Source: an uncultured Comamonadaceae bacterium (lineage in GTDB: Bacteria > Pseudomonadota > Gammaproteobacteria > Burkholderiales > Burkholderiaceae_C). Taken from it: a DNA stretch of 15,609 nt. The position numbers and the translations under genes were made by a program. Numbering within the stretch: position 1 is the first letter of the stretch; each line of letters opens with the position of its first letter. A model generated the notes under the pieces. It worked only from the letters and a program-made list of their open reading frames with translations, was not told where the DNA came from and did no database searches. The stretch spans positions 1 through 15,609 of the forward strand of contig CALMOI010000009.1 in assembly GCA_937871735.1 (NCBI GenBank). Direction: 5' to 3'. Below are positions 1-7,917 of the stretch, piece by piece.

Positions 1-12
1 GAGATGAGCGAA

Positions 13-27
13 GCGCACGCACTGTGC
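13..27 (+). promoter_or_regulatory. Weak candidate sigma-54 promoter upstream of sfnG
   Basis: The sequence GCGCACG-CACT-GTGC matches the sigma-54 consensus TGGCACG-N4-TTGC at 8 of 11 fixed positions. The -12 GC dinucleotide and its 10-bp distance from the -24 element are right, but the -24 GG is CG. Transcription would begin near base 39, about 20 nt before the sfnG start. Sigma-54 control of sfnG through SfnR is known in Pseudomonas putida, which makes the site plausible. The degenerate -24 element and the truncated upstream context keep this a guess. Confidence 0.25.
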
Positions 28-59
28 AATCCAACCTCTCTTCACAAGGACTTCATGCC

Positions 60-1160
60 ATGAGCCAAGAACAGATCAAATTTGCCTACTGGGTGCCCAA
101 CGTCAGCGGCGGCCTTGTGGTCAGCAAGATTGAACAGCGCACCAGCTGGAACATCGACTACAACCGCCAACTGGCAAAAACTGCCGAAAAAGCGGGCTTC
201 GAGTACGCGCTGTCGCAAATCCGCTTTACGGCGGGTTACGGCGCGGAGTTCCAGCATGAATCGGTGGCCATCAGCCACGCCTTGCTGGCCGCCACAGACA
301 AGCTGCGCGTGATCGCCGCCATCTTGCCCGGCCCGTGGAACCCGGTCGTGCTGGCCAAGCAGATTGCCACCATCGACCACCTGACCAATGGCCGCATCGC
401 CGTCAACATCGTCTCGGGCTGGTTCCGGGGCGAATTCCAAGCCATTGGCGAACCGTGGCTGGAGCACGACGAGCGCTATCGCCGCTCCGAAGAGTTCATC
501 AACGTGCTCAAGGGCATTTGGACCACGGACAACTTCAGCTACCAAGGCGACTTCTACCGCATCCACAACTACAGCCTCAAACCCAAGCCGCTGCAACAAT
601 CGCCGCACCCGGAAATTTTCCAAGGCGGCAGCTCGCGTGCAGCACGCGACATGGCTTCGCGTGTATCGGACTGGTACTTCACCAACGGCAACACCGTCGA
701 AGGCATCAAGGCCCAAGTCGATGACATCCGTGCCAAGGCCGCAGCCAACGGTCACAGCGTCAAGGTGGGCGTGAACGCCTTCATCATCGCCCGCGACACC
801 GAAGAAGAAGCCCGCGCCGTGCTGGGCGAAATCATCGAAAAAGCCGATCCCGAAGCCGTCAATGCCTTTGGTCACGAGGTCAAGCAAGCGGGCAAGGCCA
901 GCCCGGAAGGCGAAGGCAACTGGGCCAAGTCCACGTTTGAAGACTTGGTGCAATACAACGACGGCTTCAAGACCAACCTGATCGGTACACCGCAGCAAAT
1001 CGCCGAGCGCATCGTTGCACTCAAGGCCGTGGGCGTTGATTTGATCTTGAGCGGCTTTTTGCACTTCCAAGAAGAAGTCGCCTACTTCGGCGAGAAGGTG
1101 CTGCCGCTAGTGCGCGCTCTGGAAACCGAGAACGCGCCTGCGGAATTGGTCGAAGCCTGA
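60..1160 (+). CDS. sfnG: Dimethyl sulfone monooxygenase SfnG (FMNH2-dependent)
   Basis: A 366-residue bacterial-luciferase-like (LLM) flavin monooxygenase that matches SfnG nearly end to end. SfnG uses reduced FMN and oxygen to cleave dimethyl sulfone to methanesulfinate and formaldehyde in the cytoplasm. Recognisable features are the N-terminal stretch FAYWVPNVSGGLV (residues 8-20), the barrel segment GRIAVNIVSGWFRGEF (111-126), FQGGSS (187-192) and LSGFLHFQEEV (330-340). The ATG at 60 is chosen because AAGGA at 46-50 lies nine bases upstream; an in-frame GTG at 24 would add 12 residues but has no such site. It is the first of nine co-directional genes and sits 17 nt before the ligase-like gene. 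The partner reductase SfnF is not in the window; the SfnE/MsuE-type reductase may serve it. Confidence 0.95.
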   Translation: MSQEQIKFAYWVPNVSGGLVVSKIEQRTSWNIDYNRQLAKTAEKAGFEYALSQIRFTAGYGAEFQHESVAISHALLAATDKLRVIAAILPGPWNPVVLAKQIATIDHLTNGRIAVNIVSGWFRGEFQAIGEPWLEHDERYRRSEEFINVLKGIWTTDNFSYQGDFYRIHNYSLKPKPLQQSPHPEIFQGGSSRAARDMASRVSDWYFTNGNTVEGIKAQVDDIRAKAAANGHSVKVGVNAFIIARDTEEEARAVLGEIIEKADPEAVNAFGHEVKQAGKASPEGEGNWAKSTFEDLVQYNDGFKTNLIGTPQQIAERIVALKAVGVDLILSGFLHFQEEVAYFGEKVLPLVRALETENAPAELVEA

Positions 1161-1177
1161 GCCGGATCAGACCTGCC

Positions 1178-2383
1178 ATGACTCAGCAGACCGCCCATTC
1201 GGCCACCGCAGCGCCTGCCACATTGCCTCAGTGGCTACAGCAGCAAGCGCATCAGCGGGCTGGAGGCGTGGCGCTGCGCCACAAGCACTTGGGGGTGTGG
1301 CAGCAGCGCTCTTGGCTCCAAGCGGCCCATGAAGTCCAGCAGGTTGCCTCGGCGTTGCAAGACCGTGGTTTTACCAAGGGTGCCACGCTGGCAGTTGTGA
1401 GCCGCCCTCGCCCCGAAGCCTTGCTGGTGGCGCTGGCTGCGCAATGGCTGGGCGGCGTGGCGGTGCTGCTCAATCCGCTGGACGCGGCGGCTGAGCAAAT
1501 TGCGCTGCTGCGCAGGCTGCAACCCGAGGCTATTTTTGCCGAAGGGCTGCCCGAACTGGAGCGCCTGCGTGTCGGCCAGCTGACACCGGCGCTGGTGCTG
1601 TACGCCGATGGGCGTGGCGTGGCGGGCCAACAAAACCAGCATCCAACCGCTTCGACATGGGTGGATTACGCACAACTGGCAGCGCCCCGCCAAGGCGATG
1701 CGGTGTCGGCGCTACCACTCCAAGCGCGGGCTGAGCGCACGGCATTTGCGTTTTACCGCTATGGCACCAGCGGCGGCATTGAAGAGCAACGCATCACCCA
1801 TGCCGAACTGCTGCAAGAAGGCCAGCGCTTGGTGCAAACCGAGCAGTTGGGCGCAGACGAAGAGGCGCTGGCTGCTCGCGCTTTTGCAGCTGGAGGCCAA
1901 GCCCGCTACTTGTTAGCACCTTGGCTGATCACCGGCTTTCGCCTGAACTTCCCTGAAAACCTAGGCACGCGCGACAACGACCGCCGCGAGCTGGGGCCGA
2001 CTCTGGTGGCCGGAACACGGGAAACCTACGGGCGCTTGTATGAGTTGGTGCAGTCGCGCCTGCCGCTGCCGGGCAGCGCTCAGCGCCGCTTGGTGGACTG
2101 GGCATTGACAGCGCAGCCGGGACTCACACGCCGCTGGCTGGGCGAGTGGCTGGTGCGCCGCCCGCTGCGTGATGTGCTGGGCTTCAGCCGCACCCGTGCG
2201 CCACTGCTGGTGGGCGAGCCGCTACCCGAACCAACCCGAGCATTTTTTGCCGCTTTGGGCATTCAAGTGCGCGCTTGGCCTGATCCAGCGCAGTGGCTCA
2301 ACCCGGCGGCCTTGCCTGTTGCGCCTCACCCGCCAGCACCCGCCACCACAGACTGGCATCACCCCGGCGCGCAGACCGCTTGA
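1178..2383 (+). CDS. Truncated, degenerate AMP-dependent ligase-like protein
   Basis: A 401-residue protein resembling the N-terminal domain of the long-chain acyl-CoA ligase type of adenylate-forming enzymes that often accompany HAAT transporter operons. Residues 15-100 follow the usual opening (TLPQWL, LGVWQQRSW, LGGVAVLLNP). Residues 193-211 (YRYGTSGGIEEQRITHAEL) stand where the ATP-binding loop TSGTTG-PKG-SH-NL should be, and the key Thr-Thr-Gly and Lys-Gly residues are lost. Similarity continues through PLRDVLGFSRTRAPLLVGE (329-347). The frame then ends before the YG-TE motif and the whole C-terminal lid domain; full-length relatives have roughly 600 residues or more. Catalysis therefore looks unlikely. 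The frame is intact and has its own ATG, and livG follows after 14 nt, which argues for a maintained non-enzymatic role or very recent decay. Confidence 0.7.
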   Translation: MTQQTAHSATAAPATLPQWLQQQAHQRAGGVALRHKHLGVWQQRSWLQAAHEVQQVASALQDRGFTKGATLAVVSRPRPEALLVALAAQWLGGVAVLLNPLDAAAEQIALLRRLQPEAIFAEGLPELERLRVGQLTPALVLYADGRGVAGQQNQHPTASTWVDYAQLAAPRQGDAVSALPLQARAERTAFAFYRYGTSGGIEEQRITHAELLQEGQRLVQTEQLGADEEALAARAFAAGGQARYLLAPWLITGFRLNFPENLGTRDNDRRELGPTLVAGTRETYGRLYELVQSRLPLPGSAQRRLVDWALTAQPGLTRRWLGEWLVRRPLRDVLGFSRTRAPLLVGEPLPEPTRAFFAALGIQVRAWPDPAQWLNPAALPVAPHPPAPATTDWHHPGAQTA

Positions 2384-2397
2384 GCAGGAATCGCCTC

Positions 2398-3204
2398 ATG
2401 ACCTCCGTTTTCTCTTCAGTTGCAACGCCCACAACGCCCGCGCCTTTGCTGGCGCTTGATCACATCTCTCTTTCGTTCAAAGGCGTGAAGGCGGTCACGG
2501 ACATCAGCTTTGCGGTGGCACGCGGAGAAATCTGCGCCCTGATTGGCCCCAACGGCGCGGGCAAAAGTTCATTGCTCAACGTGATCAACGGCGTTTATCA
2601 GCCGCAACAGGGGCACATCAGTTTTGAAGGCGAAACCCGCAGACGCATGCATCCACACGATGCCGCTGTGCGAGGCATTGCCCGCACTTTCCAGAATTTG
2701 GCGCTGTTCAAAGGCATGAGCGTGCTCGACAACGTGCTCACCGGGCGCAACCTCAAGCGCCGCAGCAGCTGGCTGGAGCAAGCCTTGCGCCTAGGCCGCG
2801 CCGCGCCCGAAGACGACCGCCAGCGCGAGGCCGCCGAACGGGTGATTGAGTTTTTGCACATCCAGCCGTGGCGCAACGCCTTGGTGGGCAAGCTGCCTTA
2901 TGGCCTGCAAAAGCGTGTCGAACTGGCGCGCGCGCTGGCCGCCGAACCCAAGTTACTGCTGCTCGACGAACCCATGGCGGGCATGAACGCCGAAGAAAAG
3001 CAGGAGATGAGCCGCTTCATTGTGGACATCAACCGCGAATTCGGAACCACGGTGGTGTTGATCGAGCACGACATTGGCGTGGTGATGGGCCTGTCGCACC
3101 ACGTCGTGGTACTCGACTACGGCCACAAGATCGGCGACGGATCACCCGCCGAAGTGCGCCGCGATCCTGCCGTGATCGCCGCTTACCTTGGCACACGCCA
3201 CTGA
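2398..3204 (+). CDS. livG: HAAT-family ABC transporter ATPase, LivG type
   Basis: A 268-residue cytoplasmic ATPase of a branched-chain-amino-acid-type importer. The Walker A motif GPNGAGKSS is at residues 50-58, the Q-loop TFQN at 97-100, the signature region LPYGLQKR at 166-173, Walker B LLLLDE at 186-191, and the switch histidine is His224 in LIEHD. The PYGLQKRVE form is typical of LivG. The ATG at 2398 is preceded by AGGAA at 2386-2390; an upstream in-frame ATG at 2293 would overlap the ligase-like gene by 91 nt and add 35 unrelated residues. It pairs with livF, found 6 kb downstream, to form the ATPase heterodimer. The substrate cannot be read from an ATPase; the surrounding genes suggest an organosulfur compound. 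Confidence 0.93.
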   Translation: MTSVFSSVATPTTPAPLLALDHISLSFKGVKAVTDISFAVARGEICALIGPNGAGKSSLLNVINGVYQPQQGHISFEGETRRRMHPHDAAVRGIARTFQNLALFKGMSVLDNVLTGRNLKRRSSWLEQALRLGRAAPEDDRQREAAERVIEFLHIQPWRNALVGKLPYGLQKRVELARALAAEPKLLLLDEPMAGMNAEEKQEMSRFIVDINREFGTTVVLIEHDIGVVMGLSHHVVVLDYGHKIGDGSPAEVRRDPAVIAAYLGTRH

Positions 3205-3224
3205 CTTGCACAGGATCTAGAACC

Positions 3225-4106
3225 ATGGATTTTTTCTTTGAAGTGCTGCTCGGTGGCCTGCTGGCTGGGGTGATGTACTCGCTGGTGGCTATCGGCTTTG
3301 TGCTGATTTACAAGGCCTCAGGCGTGTTCAATTTCGCCCAAGGCGCGATGGTGCTGTTTGCGGCGCTGACCTTTGTCAGCCTGCTGGAGCGCGGTATGCC
3401 GTTTTGGCTGGCGTTTGCGGTCACGTTGGCAGCGATGGTGGTGATTGCGCTGCTGGTGGAGCGATGGGTGCTGCGCCCGCTGGTCAACCGCTCGCCCATC
3501 ACGCTGTTCATGGCCACGCTGGGCTTGTCTTACATGGTGGAGGGCGCGGCCCAAGCACTGTGGGGCGCACAAGTTCACGGCCTGGAGCTGGGCATCAGCG
3601 ACGAGCCGCTGGCGCTGGGTGGCGTGCTGTTGTCGCAGTTTGATTTGTTCGCCGCAGGCACGGCGGCGGTGCTGGTCACAGTGCTGTCGCTGCTGTTCAG
3701 CAAGACGCGCATTGGGCTGTCGCTGCGCGCTGTGGCCGATGACCCGCTGGCTGCGCTGGCGGTGGGCATTCGCCTGCAACCGATTTGGGCGGTGGTGTGG
3801 GCCGTAGCCGGTTTTGTCGGGCTGGTGGCCGGACTGCTGTGGGGGGCGCGGCTGGGCGTGCAGTTTTCGCTGTCGCTGGTGGTGCTCAAGGCGCTGCCGG
3901 TGCTGATCATCGGTGGCTTTTCGTCGATGGGCGGAGCGATTGTGGGCGGCTTGATCATCGGCGCATCTGAAAAGCTGGCGGAAATTTACCTTGGACCCCT
4001 CATCGGCGGCGGGCTGGAGAACTGGTTCCCCTACGTGCTGGCGCTGCTGTTTTTGCTGGTGCGTCCAGCAGGTCTCTTTGGCGAACGCGCCATTGAGCGG
4101 GTTTAA
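3225..4106 (+). CDS. livH: HAAT-family ABC transporter permease, LivH type
   Basis: A 293-residue integral membrane permease with about eight hydrophobic segments. The LivH hallmark near the N-terminus, IGFVLIYKASGVFNFAQG (residues 23-40), is clear, and the coupling region KTRIGLSLRAVADDPLAALAVG is also typical. The C-terminal glycine-rich run (GGFSSMGGAIVGGLIIG) and closing VRPAGLFGE segment are standard for the family. AGGA at 3212-3215 lies nine bases before the ATG, which is 20 nt after the livG stop. It forms the membrane channel with LivM and imports the ligand delivered by the LivK-type binding protein. Confidence 0.93.
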   Translation: MDFFFEVLLGGLLAGVMYSLVAIGFVLIYKASGVFNFAQGAMVLFAALTFVSLLERGMPFWLAFAVTLAAMVVIALLVERWVLRPLVNRSPITLFMATLGLSYMVEGAAQALWGAQVHGLELGISDEPLALGGVLLSQFDLFAAGTAAVLVTVLSLLFSKTRIGLSLRAVADDPLAALAVGIRLQPIWAVVWAVAGFVGLVAGLLWGARLGVQFSLSLVVLKALPVLIIGGFSSMGGAIVGGLIIGASEKLAEIYLGPLIGGGLENWFPYVLALLFLLVRPAGLFGERAIERV

Positions 4107-4118
4107 GGAGACACCCCC

Positions 4119-5186
4119 ATGCTCTACACCGAAGCCGGTCAATTCAGCATTTCCTATGCGGGCGAGCGCCGCCTGTTTCGTCTGCGCCAAGACCGCCACG
4201 CGCTGGCGCTGCTGCTGGCCTTTGCCTTTGTTGTCGTGCCCTTCATCGGCAACGATTACTGGTTCAGCGCCATTTTGATTCCCTTTCTGGTGCTGTCGCT
4301 GGCCGGTCTGGGGCTGAACTTGCTGACGGGTTACGCGGGCCAGTTGTCGCTGGGCTCAGCGGCTTTCATGGCGGTGGGTGCTTTTGCAGCCTACAACTTC
4401 GGGCTGCGTTTGCCCGGCCTGCCGCTGTTGATCAGTCTCTTTCTGGGGGGCGTGACGGCGGCGCTGGTGGCGGTGGTGTTTGGCCTGCCCAGCCTGCGCA
4501 TCAAGGGCTTTTACCTGATCGTTTCCACACTGGCGGCGCAATTTTTCGTGTCGTGGGTGCTGACCAAGTTTGGCTGGTTCTCCAACGACAACGCTTCCGG
4601 CGTCATCAGTGCGCCGCCGCTCACCATTGGCGGGGCAGATTTCAGCTCGCCAGTCGGTCGCTATGTGTTGACCTTGAGCGTTGTCGTGGCGCTGTTTTGG
4701 TTGGGCAAGAACTTGGTACGCAGCGAGCTGGGCCGCAACTGGATGGCGGTGCGTGACATGGACACCGCCGCTGCGGTCATCGGCATTCCGTTGCTCAAAA
4801 CCAAGCTGCTGGCTTTTGCGCTGAGTGGGTTTTTTCTTGGCATCGCGGGTTCGCTTTGGGCGTTCACTTACCTGGGCACCGTCGAGCCGCACGGGTTTGA
4901 CTTGAACCGTTCCTTCCAAGTGCTGTTCATCATCATTTTGGGTGGACTGGGCAGCATCTTGGGCAACTTCTTGGGCGCGGCTTTCATGGTGCTGTTTCCC
5001 CTGCTGCTGTCGAACTTGGCCAACGCGCTGCCCGTGGGTCTGATTGATCCAGCGCAGCTAGAGAACCTGCAAAAGTTCATTTTTGGCGCGCTGATCATCG
5101 CCTTCCTCATCAAAGAACCCGAAGGGCTGGCCCGCCTGTGGCAGCGCTTTCGTGAGCGGGCCCGCGTGTGGCCGTTGCGCTACTGA
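4119..5186 (+). CDS. livM: HAAT-family ABC transporter permease, LivM type
   Basis: A 355-residue inner-membrane permease. After a hydrophilic N-terminal stretch of roughly 25 residues come about nine to ten hydrophobic segments. The LivM signature GLNLLTGYAGQLSLG is clear, as are GLPSLRIKGFYLIVSTLAAQ and the coupling segment RNWMAVRDMDTAAAVIGI. The ribosome site AAGGAG (4105-4110) overlaps the TAA of livH, so translation of the two permeases is closely linked. It is the obligate partner of LivH. Nothing in the sequence tells the ligand. Confidence 0.93.
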   Translation: MLYTEAGQFSISYAGERRLFRLRQDRHALALLLAFAFVVVPFIGNDYWFSAILIPFLVLSLAGLGLNLLTGYAGQLSLGSAAFMAVGAFAAYNFGLRLPGLPLLISLFLGGVTAALVAVVFGLPSLRIKGFYLIVSTLAAQFFVSWVLTKFGWFSNDNASGVISAPPLTIGGADFSSPVGRYVLTLSVVVALFWLGKNLVRSELGRNWMAVRDMDTAAAVIGIPLLKTKLLAFALSGFFLGIAGSLWAFTYLGTVEPHGFDLNRSFQVLFIIILGGLGSILGNFLGAAFMVLFPLLLSNLANALPVGLIDPAQLENLQKFIFGALIIAFLIKEPEGLARLWQRFRERARVWPLRY

Positions 5187-5234
5187 TTTTTTTCTATGTC
5201 CCATTTCCAAAGTCCCACAAGGAGAAATCGCAAG

Positions 5235-6560
5235 ATGTCCAAACTCACCCTGACCCGCAGCCTGATTTTGGCGCTCGGCATCACGACCGCCGCCTTTGCC
5301 GCCCAAGCCGAACCTGAACAGTACTTTCCGCTGCAAAGCTACCGCGTGGGCCCATATGCAGCTGGCGGTACCGGATTTTTCGGTGGCTTCATTGACTACA
5401 TGCAGTACATCAATGCCAACGGTGGCGTGAACGGGGTCAAGCTCACTTGGAGCGAATGTGAAACCGAATACGTCGTCGAAAAAGGCGTGGAGTGCTACGA
5501 GCGCCTGAAAAAAGGCCTGAACGGCGCACCCGCTGCCGCCACCAATCCGCTGTCGGTGGGCATTGCTTACGCCACGCTGGATCGCTCCACGGCAGACAAG
5601 CTGCCGCTGATCACCATCAACCACGGTCGCACCGACTCCACCGATGGCAGCGTGTTTCCGTATGTGTTCCCGCTGCAATTGAACCCGTACTCCGAGGTGT
5701 CGGCCATCGTCAACTACATCGCAGCGCAGTCTGGCGGGCTGGACAAGCTCAAGGGCAAGAAGATCGTCACGCTCTACCACGGCTCGCCCTACGGCAAGGA
5801 AACCATCCCCGTTTTGGATCTGCTGGCCAAGAAATATGGCTTCACAGTTGCGCATGTGGAAGTTCCCCATCCGGGCAATGAGCAGCAGTCGCAGTGGCTG
5901 AACATCCGCCGCGACAAACCGGACTGGGTGATCTTGCGCGGCTGGGGTGTCATGAACCCCGTAGCGCTGAAAACGGCGCAAAAAGTGGACTTTCCCGCCA
6001 ACCGCATCATCGGCAACATCTGGAGCAACTCCGAAGACGATGCTGCGCCCGCTGGCACCGCAGCCAAGGGCTTTATCTCCATCACCACGCACCCGTCGGG
6101 CACGCAATTTCCGGTGCTCCAAGGCATCAAGAAAACCGTGGTGGACGCAGGCAAAGGCAACTTGGCCGACCCCAAACGCTTCGGCTCGGTTTACTACAAC
6201 CTCGGTGTGGTGAACGGGATTTTGAACGTCGAAGCAGTCCGCATCGCGCAAGAGAAATTCGGCAAGAAGCCATTGACCGGCGAACAAGTGCGCTGGGGCT
6301 TTGAACACCTCAAGCTGGACGACGCACGTCTCAAGAGCCTGGGCGCGCTGGGCTTGGTGCAGCCGCTCAAGCTGTCTTGCTCAGACCACGAAGGCGGCGG
6401 TGCCGTGCGCTTTCAGCAGTGGGATGGCCAAAAGTGGAGCGTCATCAGCGACTGGGTGCAGGCCGACCGTGCTTTGCTGCGTCCGATTATTGAAGAGTCC
6501 GCGCACAAGTACGCCAAGGAAAAAGGCATCACGCCCCGCGATTGCAGCAAAGAAGGCTGA
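5235..6560 (+). CDS. Periplasmic substrate-binding protein, LivK/HAAT family
   Basis: A 441-residue type I periplasmic binding protein (Leu/Ile/Val-binding fold) with a classic signal peptide: basic start MSKLTLTR, hydrophobic core, and likely signal peptidase I cleavage after residue 25 (AQA/EP). There is no lipobox. The mature chain has the family's early motif FFGGFIDYMQYINANGGVNG and the domain-crossover stretch KKIVTLYHGSPYGKETIP. Cysteines in the pattern C-x11-C near residues 75-87, plus two near the C-terminus, may form disulfides. The ATG at 5235 is supported by AAGGAG at 5219-5224; an ATG at 5196 would bury the signal peptide behind 13 polar residues. Placement after livM and before two flavin monooxygenase genes suggests it captures an organosulfur compound rather than an amino acid; that is inference. 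Confidence 0.9.
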   Translation: MSKLTLTRSLILALGITTAAFAAQAEPEQYFPLQSYRVGPYAAGGTGFFGGFIDYMQYINANGGVNGVKLTWSECETEYVVEKGVECYERLKKGLNGAPAAATNPLSVGIAYATLDRSTADKLPLITINHGRTDSTDGSVFPYVFPLQLNPYSEVSAIVNYIAAQSGGLDKLKGKKIVTLYHGSPYGKETIPVLDLLAKKYGFTVAHVEVPHPGNEQQSQWLNIRRDKPDWVILRGWGVMNPVALKTAQKVDFPANRIIGNIWSNSEDDAAPAGTAAKGFISITTHPSGTQFPVLQGIKKTVVDAGKGNLADPKRFGSVYYNLGVVNGILNVEAVRIAQEKFGKKPLTGEQVRWGFEHLKLDDARLKSLGALGLVQPLKLSCSDHEGGGAVRFQQWDGQKWSVISDWVQADRALLRPIIEESAHKYAKEKGITPRDCSKEG

Positions 6561-6607
6561 TTTCAACCGCTTGATTTGAGTCCCGATAGCAACAGAGATA
6601 CATCACC

Positions 6608-7849
6608 ATGAGCCATAACCCTCCCCTGTCTAACCTGTCCGTTGGCACCGATTACGAAACCCTGGCCAACCGCTTTCGTCCGATTTTTTCGCGCATCGCC
6701 GAAGGTGCGCTAGAGCGCGAGCGCTCGCGCAGCCTGCCCTATGAGCAGGTCAAGTGGCTGAAGGAAGCTGGTTTTGGCGCAGTGCGCGTGCCAGTTCAGT
6801 ACGGCGGCGCAGGCGCTTCGATTCCGCAGCTCTTTCGCTTGCTGATTGAGTTGGCTCAGGCTGACTCCAACTTGCCGCAGGCGCTGCGTGGGCATTTCGC
6901 TTTTGTCGAAGATCGCCTGAACGCGCCTCCCAGCCCCGAGCGCAGCATTTGGTTTCAGCGTTTTGTCGCTGGCGACTTGGTGGGCAACGCTTGGACTGAA
7001 ATCGGCAGCGTCAAAATCGGCGATGCCATCACCAAAGTCTCGCCCACCGAGCAAGGCGATTGGCTGCTGAACGGCACCAAGTTCTACAGCACCGGCAGCA
7101 TCTTTGCCGACTGGATCGACGTGTATGCCAAGCGCACCGATACCGGTGGCGATGTGATTGCCGTGGTCAGCACCCATCAAGCAGGCGTGACGCTCAACGA
7201 TGACTGGGACGGATTTGGCCAGCGCACCACCGGCAGCGGCACCTCGATTTTTGTGAACGCCCAGGTCGAGGCGGTCAACGTGATCGACTTTGCCACTCGC
7301 TTCAAGTACCAAACCGCGTTTTACCAACTGGTGTTGCTGGCTGTGTTGGCCGGGACGGCCAAGGCGGTTGAGCGCGACATTGCACACGAAGTGCGAGCGC
7401 GCACCCGTATCTTCAGCCACGGCAACGCCACCAGCGTGGCGCAAGACGTGCAAGTGCAGCAGGTGGTAGGCCGCATTTCGGCGCAAGCCTATGCCGCCGA
7501 GGCCGTCGCGATCCGCGCCGCTGAACCCTCGCAACGCGCCTATGAAGCCCGCTTTGGCGGCAATGACGAAGCCGAACGCCTGGCCAACATTGACGCGGAA
7601 ATTGAATCTGCGCAAGGCCAAGTGGTGCTGGCTGATTTGGTGATTCGCGCCTCGTCAGACCTGTTCAACGCACTGGGCGCTTCAGCGGCTCGCGAGTCCA
7701 AGGCGCTGGATCGCCACTGGCGCAATGCCCGCACCGTGGCCACGCACAACCCACTGATCTACAAAGAAAAAGTGATCGGCGACTGGGTCATCAACGGCAC
7801 TGAACCGCCTTACGTCTGGCAAATCGGCGCGGGCACACCCGGCAAATAA
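6608..7849 (+). CDS. DszC/SfnB-like flavin monooxygenase of acyl-CoA dehydrogenase fold
   Basis: A 413-residue member of the acyl-CoA dehydrogenase-fold group that holds DszC (dibenzothiophene monooxygenase), MsuC and SfnB, which use reduced FMN and oxygen rather than oxidising acyl-CoA. An N-terminal helical domain (AGFGAVRVPVQYGGAGAS, residues 54-71) is followed by His96, the flavin-site segment KFYSTGS (158-164), DWDGFGQRTTGSGTS (199-213) and the C-terminal motif DRHWRNAR (368-375) with His380. These match the positions of the active-site histidines and serine/threonine reported for DszC. No acyl-CoA catalytic Glu context is evident. An insertion around residues 305-335 (EARFGGNDEAERLANID) sets it apart from the two paralogues here. 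The start has only a weak ribosome site. It lies 47 nt after the binding-protein gene; the substrate is unknown, presumably a sulfone, sulfinate or sulfur heterocycle. Confidence 0.82.
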   Translation: MSHNPPLSNLSVGTDYETLANRFRPIFSRIAEGALERERSRSLPYEQVKWLKEAGFGAVRVPVQYGGAGASIPQLFRLLIELAQADSNLPQALRGHFAFVEDRLNAPPSPERSIWFQRFVAGDLVGNAWTEIGSVKIGDAITKVSPTEQGDWLLNGTKFYSTGSIFADWIDVYAKRTDTGGDVIAVVSTHQAGVTLNDDWDGFGQRTTGSGTSIFVNAQVEAVNVIDFATRFKYQTAFYQLVLLAVLAGTAKAVERDIAHEVRARTRIFSHGNATSVAQDVQVQQVVGRISAQAYAAEAVAIRAAEPSQRAYEARFGGNDEAERLANIDAEIESAQGQVVLADLVIRASSDLFNALGASAARESKALDRHWRNARTVATHNPLIYKEKVIGDWVINGTEPPYVWQIGAGTPGK

Positions 7850-7917
7850 GCCAGGCAACGCCGCTGAAACCCGATCCACGCACCCGCCCATTTCTGTCCT
7901 TATTTGAAAGTCACACC

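Noticed and set aside
42..1070. Long open frame on the minus strand opposite sfnG
   Set aside because: It lies wholly inside a clearly conserved monooxygenase gene, has no recognisable domain and no ribosome site; it is an effect of GC-rich codon use.
2293..2397. Upstream in-frame start for livG
   Set aside because: It would overlap the preceding gene by 91 nt and add 35 residues unlike any LivG; AGGAA before the ATG at 2398 supports the shorter form.
2868..3224. Long N-terminal extension of the livH frame
   Set aside because: The extra 119 codons are antiparallel-free frame-shadow of livG, rich in Arg and without hydrophobic segments; the ATG at 3225 has a ribosome site and begins the real permease.
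3318..4199. Minus-strand open frame opposite livH
   Set aside because: Its product is a low-complexity His/Gln/Arg-rich string, typical of the antisense of a membrane-protein gene.
5058..6308. 416-codon minus-strand open frame opposite the binding-protein gene
   Set aside because: The plus strand encodes a well-matched periplasmic binding protein with signal peptide; the antisense translation has no family features.
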